From the NCBI RefSeq assembly GCF_963678635.1, contig NC_087069.1:51284938-51348937 (forward strand): DNA of 64,000 nucleotides, written 5' to 3'. Each line of letters begins with the position of its first letter. The first letter of the stretch is position 1. The notes beneath the pieces are model-generated. The model made no database searches, was not told where the DNA came from, and saw only the letters and a program-made list of their open reading frames with translations. This document shows positions 1-10,894 of this stretch, one piece after another. This DNA comes from Symsagittifera roscoffensis. Lineage: Eukaryota > Xenacoelomorpha > Acoela > Convolutidae. A program made the position numbers and the translations under genes.

Positions 1-1648
1 TGTCCTCAATTCTTGCTCCATTTTCGCTATCTGCGTCTGGAACCCGTCGTTTATCCAGCGTCTCCCTTGCTGGGTGTTGAAGTTTATCCATCTCTGGTGA
101 GCGCGAGATGATCAATAATGCGCAGCATGTTCTCAAGATCCATGAGTCGCAGCTCGCTGGGATCGCTTCTCACTGGACTGCTGGTCATCTCGTTCCACCG
201 TGTCACGTTGCCATTCATAAAATCCGCCACCGAAGTGCCCACCTCCGGGTTTTGCGGTATCGTGCACAGCACTACGAGTCTGGACCTGTATTTCTCCTTC
301 AGTTCGTTTAGAAGGCAGACCAGTAGGGGCTCCCACTTGCCCACTGGGATTACAGGGGCCCTCGAAACGTTATTGGTCCTCAGCATTATCACCAACGAGT
401 CTAGGTGATCCTCGCCCTGGAACTCTATCATCTTGATGACCTGAGCCACGGAGGGCCCTCCAAAAGATAGAACAGTGGTCTGACCATTGACAAAGATCTC
501 GTTCAGATCCCTCACTAGACTATCTCCAACAACCAGATGATGACTCCCTGGGAAAATTGCCTGGTTGCTTATGGCAGAGTCCCAGCCCGTGCCATTCAGA
601 CAAGCTCGAGGATGCTCCGCGGCTACTTTACGAACTGTTGCGTATCGTTAGGTTCTTCCTGATGTCCACTACGCGAGATTTCTGAGTCGTTCAGCCATGT
701 GTATTTCCCGTTGGTGCTATGGCTCGAGGTATTCGCTCCGAGCTACTCGAGGAACGATCAAGGCCAGTGGTCCTGTTGATCTCGTTCATCGCTGCTCTGG
801 CCACCTGATTGAATGACTCCTGAAATTGGAGAGCCTTATATGTGTCTGAAAGATCCGGTATCGTATTCCTTGGGTTCGGAGCAGACTGTGATGTCTGCTG
901 AGGAGCCCCGGGCTCTCTCGGTGCGCACAGCTCCAGTGCCTTCGTCCTCGGACGTGTGTCCCTGGATGCTTCCGAGGAGTTCATCGTTGCCAGAACCTCC
1001 GGTGACACTTGGCTCACCCTCGCCATTTATAGCTCCTTCATGTGTTTTATCTCCTCTTCCTTGAAAGCCATTTGCAAATCTTCAAACTTCTTTTTCCATT
1101 CGTCTCTTTCTCGAGTTATTGCTCCCTCTGATACTTTTCTTTCTTATCCAACGTCTCAAACGTCTCCGAGGTCTATATCTCTATCTCATTCATCCTCACC
1201 CTCTTCAGTGGAGGAGCAGCCGTTGAAGAATCTGCTGAGTGTGACGGGCCCGGTCCATCACGCAGTCGTTTTGCTCCGATGAGCGTCTGCACAGGTTGAA
1301 CAGTTGAACAGGTAGGGGCATCCCACCTAGCCGGTGATCCCTCTGCTCGCCTAGTCCCGGCTCACGAGCCAAGTCGTGGCCAGACGTTTCTCCTCGCCGC
1401 CATCTCATAATACGGTTTCGACCTCTCTCGGCAGTCCCAGACTCACCGAAGGCCAGCATCAACACTACTTCAGTGCAGCGATTCCCTCGACACTCTCGTC
1501 CTAACGCATTGAGGAGCGCGACCACAAACATCGCCATCCCCGGGTCTTCTTGTGCAAAATCGCAGTCAATCAGCCGCTGATATATCTCGACCAGAGTCGC
1601 TCCTAGAGTCGCTGAGACAAATTCCATCAAGTCATTTGTGATACCCAT
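1..1648 (-). pseudogene. SGNH-hydrolase-like retroelement-associated ORF, broken and truncated by window edge
   Basis: Three reading segments run on the minus strand: 1648-1205 (N-terminal domain starting MGITNDLMEFVS), 1026-691 (Ser/Pro-rich linker) and 515-84 (SGNH/GDSL-like domain). Just upstream of the last, the frame reads VVGDSLVRDL, the GDS block I of SGNH hydrolases. VIMLRTNNV looks like a damaged GxND block. After LTRDG a one-base loss shifts frame; the next frame continues with NFNTQQGRRWIND down to base 1. Between the segments are a short coiled-coil-like stretch (about 1000-1200), several in-frame stops and frame changes. I associate this ORF type with Caenorhabditis genomes, where it occurs in many copies near retroelements (recollection, not searched). 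Family esterases act on acyl esters, but no activity is likely here. It lies 850 bp downstream of the Ty3 integrase on the same strand, so it could be a third ORF of that element or a separate insertion. Confidence 0.7.
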
Positions 1649-2498
1649 CGTTCTATCGTGTGTATCTTGTTGTCGTGTTCTTTTGATTCTTCAAAGTCAA
1701 TAAACAAATTGGATCAATCAAGATCTAAAAAGCAAGTCACGACTTAAAACCATCATTTCATGCCGTTCCATTTCTAAGATAAAACATCATTCACATCTTT
1801 CAAAAACGATCCAATGAAATTATCTTTTCTTCTTGACTTAAAAACTAGCACCAAAGTGGATCATCCACCTGTAACCTCATCAAGATAACACAAATGAGCG
1901 CTGTCACCTTCAGTACCTGGAGTGTTCCAGGTCTCTATATAGTTCCAGGTCAGGTATCACATAAAACATAACCTAACAATAACATAACACAAAAACATCA
2001 CCTATTAACACTACTACATAAAAACATAATGCCTTGTATATAACCTAAAACTTAATCCTAAAGCCTATAAAGTGAACTTAATAAAACCCACTTGTCGCCC
2101 AATGCAACTCCTAGCATAGGCTCAGATAGTACTTTTTATGTAAGTAAACATCTATGTCAGCTTCTGAAAATATCAACTGCTTAAGGGCGTACAACTCTCT
2201 CGGATGTTGCTTTCCCCTATTGGGATCATCGACTGGTAATGAGAGGGAGATCACTCTTCACTCAACCAGAAAAACCCTAAGTCGAGTCAAGACCAATACC
2301 AAGCTCTCTGAATTCACGTGTTGCATATCAGTGGCCTTAGTAACCAGGAAAAAAAATCTTTCCCTGTTATCTGTGATGCAACAGGGGGCAGCGCTATCAT
2401 CCCTCCCACACCAGGTCTCCGTTTCCATAACAACTCGATATTCTTACACTCTCTTTTAAAGTCAGCCGCTGTTTTGAAGCTTACATCCGCGGTTATCG
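1649..2498 (-). promoter_or_regulatory. AT-rich spacer upstream of the SGNH ORF with a TATA-like box
   Basis: No convincing coding sequence. On the minus strand the SGNH ORF at 1648 is preceded by an A/T-rich leader, and a palindromic CTATATAG lies at about 1935-1942, flanked by the near-repeats CCTGGAACACTCCAGG and GACCTGGAAC. This could be a promoter or an LTR-like region for the SGNH unit. I found no clear match to the long LTR at 10895-14148, so the 3' LTR of the neighbouring Ty3 element is not identified here. Confidence 0.25.
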
Positions 2499-3403
2499 CT
2501 ATAGCGCATGTACGCTCCGGTTAACGAGTATGAAATCGTTAACCGTTGTGACGACATTGTTTGAATAGTGGTTTGGTGGGTCAAAATAAGATTCAAAAGT
2601 TCGTCCAAAAGGTGGCTTTTTAGCGTTCTTGCCCTCGGTTCCTAGTTCTCCGGTTTCCCTTGCCGATTTTAATTTTCTAATGACCAGATTTTCGGTGTGG
2701 GTGAGTCTTACCCCCACTCCCCGGACAAAAATATCCATCGACGTCCCCGTCGATCGCCCAAAGTCGAGCAGATCGAGGTTGGATTCCGGAACGCGTTGAG
2801 GGCCATCTGGAGCGACCCAGTTGGGTTCGGTATTGTCATGGCTGACGTATTTGATGCCGTCTTTATCGACATCCTGAATCGTCAAGATTGTCTCTTTAGG
2901 ATCTGCCGGCAGATCATGGAGCCATTCGAGCACTCGCAAGTTCGTTAGTTCTTGCTCATGAGTCTGCTCCACCTCTGGTTGAAACTCTACTTCTGGTTCG
3001 GAGCGATCGTCGATCCAATCCTGATCCATTTCATTGACCAAGTTGATTTATTGTGGCACCGCTACTTCATCCAGACCCACCAGTGATTCCATCATACCGC
3101 TTAAAACTATCCTTTTATGACGAAATCCTCGCCACACGGGTTGTACTTTTTCTTGTCCCTTCCTTTCTTGCTCTGGCGTGTTTCCATGGTGAAGGGAAAG
3201 TCAGGCTGTACTCCTTTGTCAATCTCAGTCTGTTCTGGGCAGTCCCAGTCCTCTTCGGCATAAGGTAAAGTTACGTCGTCCACCTCCACTCGCTCGGTCA
3301 ACTCCAGTTCCAGTGGCAGATCGCAATTATCTACCACATCATTCCCGTCAATTTTGTCGCGCTTATCTCTTTCATTCACTTCACAAGCAGAATCCACTAT
3401 CAA
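2499..3403 (-). pseudogene. Ty3 pol C-terminal acidic tail
   Basis: Two open segments, 3403-3107 (98 codons) and 3041-2499 (180 codons), lie downstream of the integrase on the same strand and are separated by a short broken stretch. Both are rich in Asp and Glu (for example EVEFQPEVEQTHEQEL and LELELTERVEVDD). I recognise no enzyme domain, and there is no membrane segment or signal peptide to suggest an env. It is most simply the variable C-terminal tail that follows the GPY/F module in many gypsy integrases, but it could be a separate small ORF. Confidence 0.45.
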
Positions 3404-3865
3404 ATAGTCTTATTTGATAGTGATATTTTCGTAATGAGCTGCTCGTCCGACTTCAATCGATAAAAACGACCTGCTTGGTGCACTTCTGTTATTTGGAATG
3501 GACCGCGCCATTTTTTCAGTAATTCTTTGATTCCTTTTAGTGGAACTACTTCCTGGAACACCCAGACATAATCGCCAACTGAGTAGGCTTTTGCATCTGC
3601 AGTCTTTTTATCAAATCTCTTTTTCGACTGATTTGCGCCTGTTGCGTGTTCCTCCTGCATAAGTCATTGAGTTCTACTGCTCTCAAATAACATCCCGCAC
3701 GTACGTTTGCGGAGCTGTTTCTTTCCTTCATACTCAGGGTAGAAGAACGTTAACGGAAGAGCTATTCGTGGCCAGTTAGTATCTTATGCGGACTTATCCC
3801 CGTGGTGGAATGCTCATTGCTGTTGTGAGCGCCCATCACTTGAGGCAAGTGTCTATCCCAGTCAT
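3400..3865 (-). pseudogene. Integrase C-terminal part with GPY/F-like module
   Basis: From the catalytic core the reading continues in shifted frames through a stretch resembling the conserved WD..LP..A.NS..H..TG.SP region (about 3875-3770), with a stop in the segment just before it re-enters at 3731-3546. The final segment 3660-3400 contains KKWRGPFQITEVHQAGRFYRL-like sequence (GPF at about 3500), the GPY/F chromodomain-adjacent DNA-binding module of Ty3/gypsy integrases. At least two frame changes and one stop separate the pieces. In a working element this region binds DNA and targets integration. Confidence 0.7.
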
Positions 3866-4300
3866 TCATGTAGCTTGAGAAATGGATACCAGCGTGCGAT
3901 TTTGCCTTTCAATTAGGCCATTCGTTTGTGGGTGATAAGTGGCCGAGTGGGCCTGTGCCACTTGCGACCTCTTCATTAACTCCTTCGTGAGATCACCCAC
4001 GGATGCTTTACCATTGTCTGATTGGAATGTGATGGGGCAGCCGTGTCTCGCTATCCACACATTTATCAAGTGATCGCACGTTTCTTCCGCTGATGATGTC
4101 CTGCAGGGGGCTGCCTCTGCATATTTCGTGAAATTATCGATCATTACCAGCACCTGATTGTAGCCCGTGGCTGTCATGCATATCTTTTGATGATCAATTT
4201 GCACTACTTCGTTGAATCCCGATGACTCTATTGACTGCAGGGAAACCTTAGTTTCCTGGGGTCCTTCACCTGTTGACACGACAAGCATACAGAGATCCAC
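3866..4300 (-). pseudogene. Integrase catalytic core (DDE)
   Basis: An open segment of 144 codons carries the rve-type core. VQIDHQKI supplies the first Asp, FQSDNGKASVGDL the second, and YHPQTNGLIERQNRTL the Glu, with the typical ATGYNQVLVMIDNFTKYAEA strand between the first and second. All three catalytic residues are retained, although the expected TDNG reads SDNG and a frame change separates this segment from the zinc-binding domain upstream (overlap with 4228-5094 in another frame). Integrase inserts the cDNA copy into host DNA. This is the best-preserved domain of the element. Confidence 0.85.
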
Positions 4301-5094
4301 TTTTCACAATCCTTCTTTAAACCAGGCCATTCGAATCGTTTCTTTATCCTGTTGCACACTTTGTCCACGCCTTGATGGCCCATCTGATCATGTGAACGAA
4401 AGAGCAATTCGGTCTGGTGTAACTGTGGTAGTTCTATTGAATTATACTTGTAAAGGACCTTGTACTCTTCCTTGTTTTTACAGGCAAAGATTCCGTCTTT
4501 TTTCAGGTACAACAGATCTTTTCTCTTCAGGTAAAACTGCTTCAAGATCTTATGGCTGTCTTCATTTAAATCTCCTGTGTCAGGTGCTTCGTTCTCGATC
4601 CATCTTTTCAGATTGCTCGTCATTCTATCATTTCGTTGAGCCCTTAGGAGATCCGACAGCCGGTATTTGGCTTTCAGATGCGTCTTTACAACGTTCAATT
4701 GTCCGCTCATTGCCTCCGGGGCATGCGCATCATCCAACAACTTGACACACCATATCTTCTTCAAATGTGGTGCTTCCTGCACAGATGGCTCCAGGTTGGT
4801 ACGGACGACCGCATCATGCGGTAGTAATCTGGTTGGGCGTTTCGACACTGCTATCAATTCAAGCTCATCCGCGGCATTATCCACTACAGTGCCCTCCTCA
4901 TCGGAGGTATACCTGTCTCTGTCCGGGTCCTGATGTATTTCCCGGTTCAGCCCGCGCTGTTTCCATTCCACCAACAAGAAATGAATCGCAATCTCTGAAA
5001 AATCAGAATTGGAAGTAGTTTCTGTTGTGTTCTCCCAGGACTGGGTCCTCGAGTCATCACTCGAGCCGATGGATTCCACATCTTTATGTTCCAA
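4228..5094 (-). pseudogene. Integrase N-terminal zinc-binding domain (HHCC) and preceding linker
   Basis: A 288-codon open frame. Its C-terminal third has the H2C2 integrase finger: a His in LLFRSHDQMGHQG (about residues 230-240) followed by two Cys in SVCLSCQQVKD. KRFEWPGLKKDCEKW lies between them, matching the usual R..WPGM..D...W pattern. The first 200 residues are an acidic, low-complexity linker between RNase H and integrase, longer than in compact gypsy elements. The frame ends shortly after the finger and the core continues in a different frame, so the polyprotein is broken. Confidence 0.8.
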
Positions 5095-5939
5095 TCTGTC
5101 TGTGATGTTTCTCGATTACCCGGACAAAGTTCTGCCCCTTGGTCGCTTTGAATCCGGCTCCCCGGACAAAATTCTGTCTCACGGTTGTCCTTACATTGTC
5201 TCCCCGGACAAGTCATTTTGTCCGGGCTCGAAAGTGCATGACTCCCGGGACATCGTCTCGTTCCCGGATGAACAATCCGAGCTCGGCTAATAATCTGCCC
5301 TTGCATCCGTAAAGTGTACTTTTCTCGCAAAGCTGGATTTCGAATTGACCCTGACTTCTTCCGTGGCTTGGACCTGGGTCGATATCCGATGTTCTGTGAA
5401 CGAAGTCCTCAACAAGACATCCTTCGGCACTGAGTTCACCAGCTGGTTCACTATCGACCGGCAATACCGTTCAAGATCTCGACTGTGAATGGTCACTGGC
5501 CTCCTCTGTTCTCTCAGTGACGGTCAACCGTTGCATGGTTTCCATCCACTCACGATCATGCCTATCCACTTCTCTATCCAGCAAGTCACGGAGCTTCTCC
5601 ATGACGTCCGGCGCCACATTCACTGTCCTATTTAGCAGGGCTGTGCTGTTTATACCCAGCCTGGTAAGCTCTTGCTGTTCCAGATTGGATCGGACTAGCC
5701 GATCCAGCGGAACAGAATCACCCCCGGCCAATACCTTTATTTCAGCGGCCGTCTCCACCGGAAGTTCAGGGTGTCCTGGTATGGGGTGCCCTGACTTGTC
5801 CAGCCACCTGGTGAGTGTTATTTTATCATAGGTCTCCTTGTCTAGAAATATAAATTCCGTCCTTGATTACTGATTGATTGACCTGCTTCTAGTCGTCCAT
5901 AGAATTCTGTCTTTTTACTGAGGCTATCAGCATTCTGGT
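5095..5939 (-). pseudogene. Pol linker between RNase H and integrase
   Basis: Overlapping short open segments (5758-5471, 5496-5287, 5464-5213, 5330-4947) show shifting frames, so the original frame is broken several times. The segment 5758-5471 is a hydrophilic helical stretch (DVMEKLRDLLDREVDRHDREW). At about 5115-5225 a short motif with CCCGGACAA cores recurs four to five times at 30-40 bp spacing, so part of this linker has a degenerate internal repeat. No catalytic motif is seen. It is placed here by continuity between the flanking RNase H and HHCC domains. Confidence 0.45.
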
Positions 5940-6301
5940 GCTTGTCACGGGTACGGTGCTCTATGATTATGTGGTATCCATCCAGGCGCACATCCAACGA
6001 CCAATATAACTTTGGTCCATCGAATAGGTTTTCAGCCAGGCAAGAGCACGATTATCCACACGTAACTTGAAGGGAGCACTCACCAAGTAGGCCCTGTTTT
6101 TTTCACGAAAGTGATCACCGCGAATATCTCCGCTTTTGGTGCGCCGTACTTCATCTCAGTATCATTCAGGACGTTACTCTCGTAGGCTATCGGACGGAGA
6201 ACCGTTCTCCCGTTCCACTCTTGCTCCTGGTGAAGTATGCCCGATATCGCAACCACCGATGCATCCGTGTCTAACACAAACATCCCCTTTTCGGTTGGCA
6301 T
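5940..6301 (-). pseudogene. RNase H domain of Ty3 pol
   Basis: Segment 6301-6080 reads FVLDTDASVVAISGILHQ, then IAYESNVLNDTEMKYGAPKAEIFAVITFVKK: the first catalytic Asp (TDAS) and the Glu helix (here AEIFAV) of gypsy RNase H. After VKK a frame change is needed to continue with FKLRVDNRALAWL (the third Asp is DN) and then IIEHRTRDKHQNADSLSKK, the classic H.pG..n.vADaLSR end with the fourth Asp. These lie at about 6075-5935. The catalytic residues are all present but are split over two or three frames. It degrades the RNA strand during reverse transcription. Confidence 0.8.
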
Positions 6302-6367
6302 GCCGAGGACCAGTGGCTCGCAAAGTTCGCGTTTAATGTTTTCAAATTAAAATTGTGCCTAATCAAT

Positions 6368-7150
6368 TTAAGTGAATTTTTTACCCTTGTTTCTCATCAA
6401 CTGCTGCATGGGGTATATCTTATCGGCGTATCCCTTGATGAACTCTCGATAATACTTAGCAAACCCCAAAAAACTCATCAGTTGTGTGTCTGTCTTAGGT
6501 GCCTTCAAGGTAAAGACCGATCCGACCGCTTCGGGATCCGGTCTCACTACATGCTTATCCACAAGGCGGCCCAGATACTTTATTGAATCTCTTAGGATTT
6601 CAAACTTGAAGGGCTTACACTTCAGGCCCGCCTGTTTCTTGCAAGTAAACACCTCATCCAACCTCTCTATATGATCCTCCAGGGTTGGTGTTGAAATCAC
6701 GACATCATCGACTTAACACATGATGAGGCTTCCGTATTTCTTGGTTGCATTCGTGAGTGCCTGGGCCATTAGTCGCTGGAATGTGGCCGTCGCGTTGCAC
6801 AATCCGACTGGCATCCTCTTCCACTGGAAGCCCGATCTTGCTTTCTGAGTGGAACTTGCCAGAACGCAGAGCCCAAATCCAACGTCGTGAAGATTTTTAC
6901 GTCTCCCAACTTTGAGAGATTTTCATCGATGCGAGGGATTGTTGAAGCATCTTTCATCGTTGCTGCGTTCCAGTAGCGGAAATTGCAACAAAACCTAAGT
7001 TGCCCCCTTTCTTTTTAGCCATGACCACGCCACAGGCCCACGGGGACTTCGATGGCTCAATCATGTCATTTTTTGCATTATTATCTCAATTTCTTTCCTA
7101 CATGCTTCTGATTTGAGTGGGGTCATTCTCCTCGCCCCTTCCGTATGAGG
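6368..7150 (-). pseudogene. Reverse transcriptase, catalytic motif destroyed
   Basis: Fingers: EPSKSPWACGVVMAKKKGG (about 7055-7000) lies in a frame different from the protease ORF. Palm: FTTLDLGSAFWQVPL (about 6900-6855) gives the motif A Asp. Motif C, normally YVDD, reads stop-VDD: the Tyr codon is TAA at 6713-6715, followed by VDDVVIST. Thumb/connection: 6700-6368 with KYLGRLVDKHVVRPDPE and SFLGFAKYYREFIKGYADKIYPMQQL. A further shift lies around 7000 (GNLGFVAIS versus the expected RFCCNFRYWN frame). The protein therefore cannot work. It would have copied element RNA into cDNA. Confidence 0.85.
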
Positions 7151-8230
7151 TACCGAGCCCTCTTCTATCTCAATCTCGTGTTCTACAAAAATGAAGCAAC
7201 CTATGTCGGCCTTATGCTTCGAAAAAACGTCTGCATACCGATTTAGCACCGCCCTGAAGGAATCTAGTTCCTTGTCCGATATCTTACACTTAAGATGTTC
7301 TATCTCGGGCAGGACATGTTTATTTGCTGCTAATTCTGTTTCTGTTGGTCTCTCGGGAAAATTTGAACAACTAGACAACTCATCATCTGTCTCCGACTTC
7401 ATTGAAAACAATTTCTTTGAAGATTTCAATTCATTAATTCTCTTCCTTATACATACCTGATTCGCGTGCATTGGACATTCAGGTACATCAACCTTTTTCA
7501 AGTGCTCAACACTCTGAAAATCTGTGTTCAGAGGCAATGCGTAGCCAAGTTTCTTTCCCCTCTGTATTGTCACTGTGGTTGCTTCTGTGTTCAACAACAC
7601 ACTCACACACAGTCCGCTCTGAGTGAGTGAGAAGCTTCTTCCTAAAATAGCTGAGCTCATATTGTTTGGATTTGGTACCAGACACACCTGTCTGTCATTA
7701 CTGAGTTCATTCAAGTTCCTCGTCCTAAACATCGCTACTGCGGCTTGGTTTGGCTTCAATTTAACTTTTCGATCCAGAAAAATTGGCACCTTTGCGTGGC
7801 TAATTAAGATCCTATTAAGAGTTTTCTTTTCGTACTTCCTCTCAGGATCTTTGATCCTGATCAACCCGTCGTTGAGGTTGATCGTGACATCAAAAATGCG
7901 TACGAAGTCCCTCCCCAGGATGAATTGATCGGATTCGTCCAAATTTTCCACCACCAGGAAGCTCATACAAAGATGTCTTCCTCCAAGCAGCAGTGATATA
8001 ATCGGGGTCCGTCCTGTCACATAGATTGATCCCTGATTGGCAGCCGCCAGTCTGATGTTTGTCGGCATCAGATCCGACCTGTCGAAGCCCATATTAGTCG
8101 AGGTGCTGACTGGCATGACGCTGACCACTGCTCCCATGTCTAACAGTCCCTTTACTGAAAGTTGTCTGCCCTGCACATCCAGCAAATGTGCTGCCAGATC
8201 GGCTTCGCAACCTATGTGAACCGCATTCAA
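7061..8230 (-). pseudogene. Retropepsin-like protease and pre-RT spacer
   Basis: A 389-codon open frame. The aspartic protease occupies roughly residues 15-120: GLLDMGAVVSVMP is the active-site loop (canonical DTGA changed to DMGA, consistent with a single C-to-T change, at about 8131-8144), and FILGRDFV is the downstream (I/L)LGRD motif. Residues 120-330 are a spacer. Near the C terminus RYADVFSKHKADIGC leads into the RT fingers, as in other gypsy elements. The frame stops at QKMT and the RT resumes in another frame. The Thr to Met change in the catalytic triad would probably impair or abolish proteolysis. Confidence 0.8.
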
Positions 8231-8915
8231 GCATGGAGCTATGTCCGATCTGTCGCACCTTCAGCTCTTCTCGACCAATGTATATCCGGCCTACTTGATC
8301 ACTCGAATCAGTCACGTGAGCCTTCGTGTAGATGTTATTGCCGTCCACACTCATCAGAATCATACATACATCCGGGGATGTTTCTCGTCCGCTACTGCAT
8401 CCCAAAAATGAGTGCAAGCCGACTTGAAGTATCCCTCCAAATTGCAGAAGAAGCACCTTGGTCCATACTGCATTATGATTACTCTCACACTCTTCGTAGT
8501 CCTCGTCGGTCGCATCAACGCCATCGAGAAAGTAGCCTATCGCTTTCATGTTCTGCTCGTAGGTAGAACAGGTGGAAACATGATGGTCCATCGAGCCACA
8601 ACTCGCACATGACCTCCTCTTATCCATCGCGTCACGAGGTCTGTAGTTCGCGCCAGTGTTTGTTCCGCTGTAGTTGCCATAACTGCTGTAACGGTTTTGC
8701 GCCCTCGGTTTTATGAGCAAGTACTCACGAGACTTCATACGCAAATCATCGGGCGTGGGTACTTGTTCAAGCGACATGGTGAAGTGTGTGGCTGGCATCG
8801 TTTTCAGCTCATCACTCTTTACTCCATCCATAAACTTCGAGACAACCGCCAAGTTTCGCTCCGATATTCTCTCATCGGGATTGCTTCTCCTTCTGAGTAG
8901 TTCAAGGTCATCCAA
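8094..8915 (-). pseudogene. Gag C-terminal (nucleocapsid) region with CCHC zinc knuckles
   Basis: This segment contains a perfect CX2CX4HX4C knuckle, CASCGSMDHHVSTC (about 8610-8567). About 110 bp further on, in the +1 frame, CFFCNLEGYFKSAC (8456-8414) is a second knuckle whose His is Tyr. The main frame is therefore out of register between the two and after them, implying at least two frameshifts. The end of the ORF (below 8230) is an out-of-frame shadow of the protease. Nucleocapsid knuckles package the genomic RNA. Upstream residues (ELKTMPATHFTMSLEQVPTP) continue the capsid region of the 8908-10332 frame. Confidence 0.75.
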
Positions 8916-10332
8916 AACACTTGTCTATGGATTTTTCATCTCTTTGACACCTCTTTTCGAACTTCATTATAGCCTGATGCCCTTGTAGACCAGAGCCGAA
9001 AGGATTCAGCAAGATGTCGAATATCTCGCGAGCGCTGTCTCGTTCATTGGTCCTTTTTGCCATTACACAATTTAGGGCGGTACTCTCCAGGTTGCTTGTC
9101 AATGCGCTGGATTCCTGTTTCTTTGAGAGATTATCTTCTTCAAAATGCAACATCATCACCTCTATCCAAGTATCGATGCAGCCATCTGACTCGTCCTTAT
9201 ATGACTTCGGCTTTTTGAGTGCCCTCCTTGACCTCTCTCCTCTTTCGGTTGACTTCGAGAGCTTGGTGATGAATGTTTCAAGAGTTCTAATCAGAGGCTC
9301 AAACATCGAAGCATACATCGTTGTGTCCTGTGAGACTGTAGTAAAACCTGGCACTGATCTGACTTGTGGCTCAGTGGGCAATTTTGTCTCCGGAGTGGCA
9401 TCCGCCTCCAGCGGGACCGGGTTTGTCCAACCTGGCCTCGATGGGGCTGCCTTGAGCCGCTCCCTATGTTTAGATTTGTAACTCGTTCTCGAACCTTGCT
9501 GGGCCCCGGCATAGCTCCGTGGTCCGTCTCCATCATTTGCCTGGCGTGAGCGCTCCCTTGGGGTGGAACGCTCCTCCTGATTACTCCCGTTTAAGATTTC
9601 GTCAAGCTTCCGCATCATCAGGTCAGATTTGACATCCAACCTCTTCTCCAGGCTAATCATCATATGAGCATAGGTATTAACGTGATCGTTCAACAGTCGC
9701 TTGATCTCTCTTGTCATCCTAACCTCTCTTTCCTCTAATTCCTTGGTTGCTTGATCTAAGCTCTCCGCCAGGCATTGGTCGGTTTTACGAATCAATTGAG
9801 CCTGATCGACTCTCGCCTGCGACTTCACGTTTGTTAGCTCATCTCGCAATTTTTCCTGACCCTGGTGAGTTCTCTCTTCGACCCGATCTATTCTCTTAGG
9901 CATGTCCCGTCGCAGCTCTTCATGGCCTGTCATTACGCCAGCAAACATGTCACTTATATCGCCAGCCGCCCCCGATGCCGGGGTGAGACCTAGAGAAGAA
10001 GAGGTCAACTGGGACTGTAGCCTGGTACCTGATGACGCACCGCCCTTCTGCGTGCCCATCGACATCATTAACTTGTTGAACGTCGAGGATGTTCCTATGG
10101 TTGTCCCATCAGACATCGGCCTGGTCGGCGAGTTGGACAACGCCTTCCTGCTTTTATCATTCCTTGGGCACGGCGTGAAGTTCACATTCGGATGAGCTAT
10201 CTCCGGATGGTCATAATTGGAAGATAAACCTTCAGTTTGTAGTGACGCCATGTGCTCGTCGTACAAAGACTTCCAGCTTTTCTTGGCTTTCGAACTCGTT
10301 TGTTCCTGACTCGGACTTATACTTGACATCAT
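8908..10332 (-). pseudogene. Gag polyprotein, matrix/capsid region
   Basis: A 474-codon hydrophilic frame. Residues about 20-110 are Ser/Thr-rich, about 120-240 form a strong coiled coil (EELRRDMPKRIDRVEERTHQ, then LIRKTDQCLAESLDQATKEL), about 250-340 are basic and low-complexity, and about 370-474 resemble a retrotransposon gag capsid (DTWIEVMMLHFEEDNLSKKQ, then LNPFGSGLQGHQAIMKFEKR), continuing in a shifted frame into 8915-8094. Copies B and C preserve the coiled-coil segment. This is the structural protein of the particle. Its position just inside the LTR fits gag. Confidence 0.75.
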
Positions 10333-10486
10333 CGCACTCTTGCTCTGCTTGACTAGAGATGATTGTTCTTTTCTCTACTTGTTACTCTTAGTCTCTGATT
10401 TGGACATTCCCCTGAACAACAATTCTTCTCGCGGTTCGACCTCGGAACGCTCCGAGGCCTCCTCCGTTCTTTCAACTTCCTCCCGT

Positions 10487-10894
10487 TCAAAGTCCTCGCC
10501 TGGCTCTTCCAGGTCCCCGTGATGGTAGTAGTCGGATCAGCGTTTGATCCCCTTCCTCGAAGGGGTCCGTAAGCGTCTCGCTCGCCTGTCCGGTCTCACC
10601 ACTTCGCCCTCGATTGCCATCGAGGTTCTTCTTGCTTCTCGGTTTCATTCCGCTCAGTGAAAGACCAGCCTGACCTTTAGTCGTTGCTTCGTCAGCAAAA
10701 ACATCGGAAATGCTGCTAAACGTGGATTGGCTACGCCGTGTTTTGAACTTTCGTGTAGTCCCCGTACGCAGCCTGGGAATCTTAGTTGTTGCTCCTACCG
10801 AGTCTCTGCGCTGCATGCTACGTGATAAAAAAAATTGACGGCAATGCACAAGTTTCAAAATTAAATTTGAAAAAATTTTCTCAAGTCTACTCAC
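10487..10894 (-). pseudogene. Gag N-terminal segment (copy A)
   Basis: A 135-codon frame between the leader and the main gag frame. It contains a basic stretch (KIPRLRTGTTRKFKTRRSQS) followed by SISDVFADEATTKGQAGL, both repeated nearly identically in copy B at 14734-14500. The start is uncertain: MQRRDS (about 10817) is shared with copy B and is the most plausible initiator, because the upstream part (to 10894) overlaps leader sequence. A frame change near 10490-10340 separates it from the gag body. Confidence 0.6.

Noticed and set aside
108-408. Plus-strand ORFs at 108-311 and 118-408
   Set aside because: Antisense shadows of the SGNH domain, which has recognisable motifs on the minus strand.
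1680-2500. 3' LTR of the Ty3 element
   Set aside because: Only weak, short matches (for example ACTTAATC.TAAAG) to the 11-14 kb LTR; not enough to call.
9014-9481. 155-codon plus ORF
   Set aside because: Antisense to the Ty3 gag coiled-coil/capsid frame.
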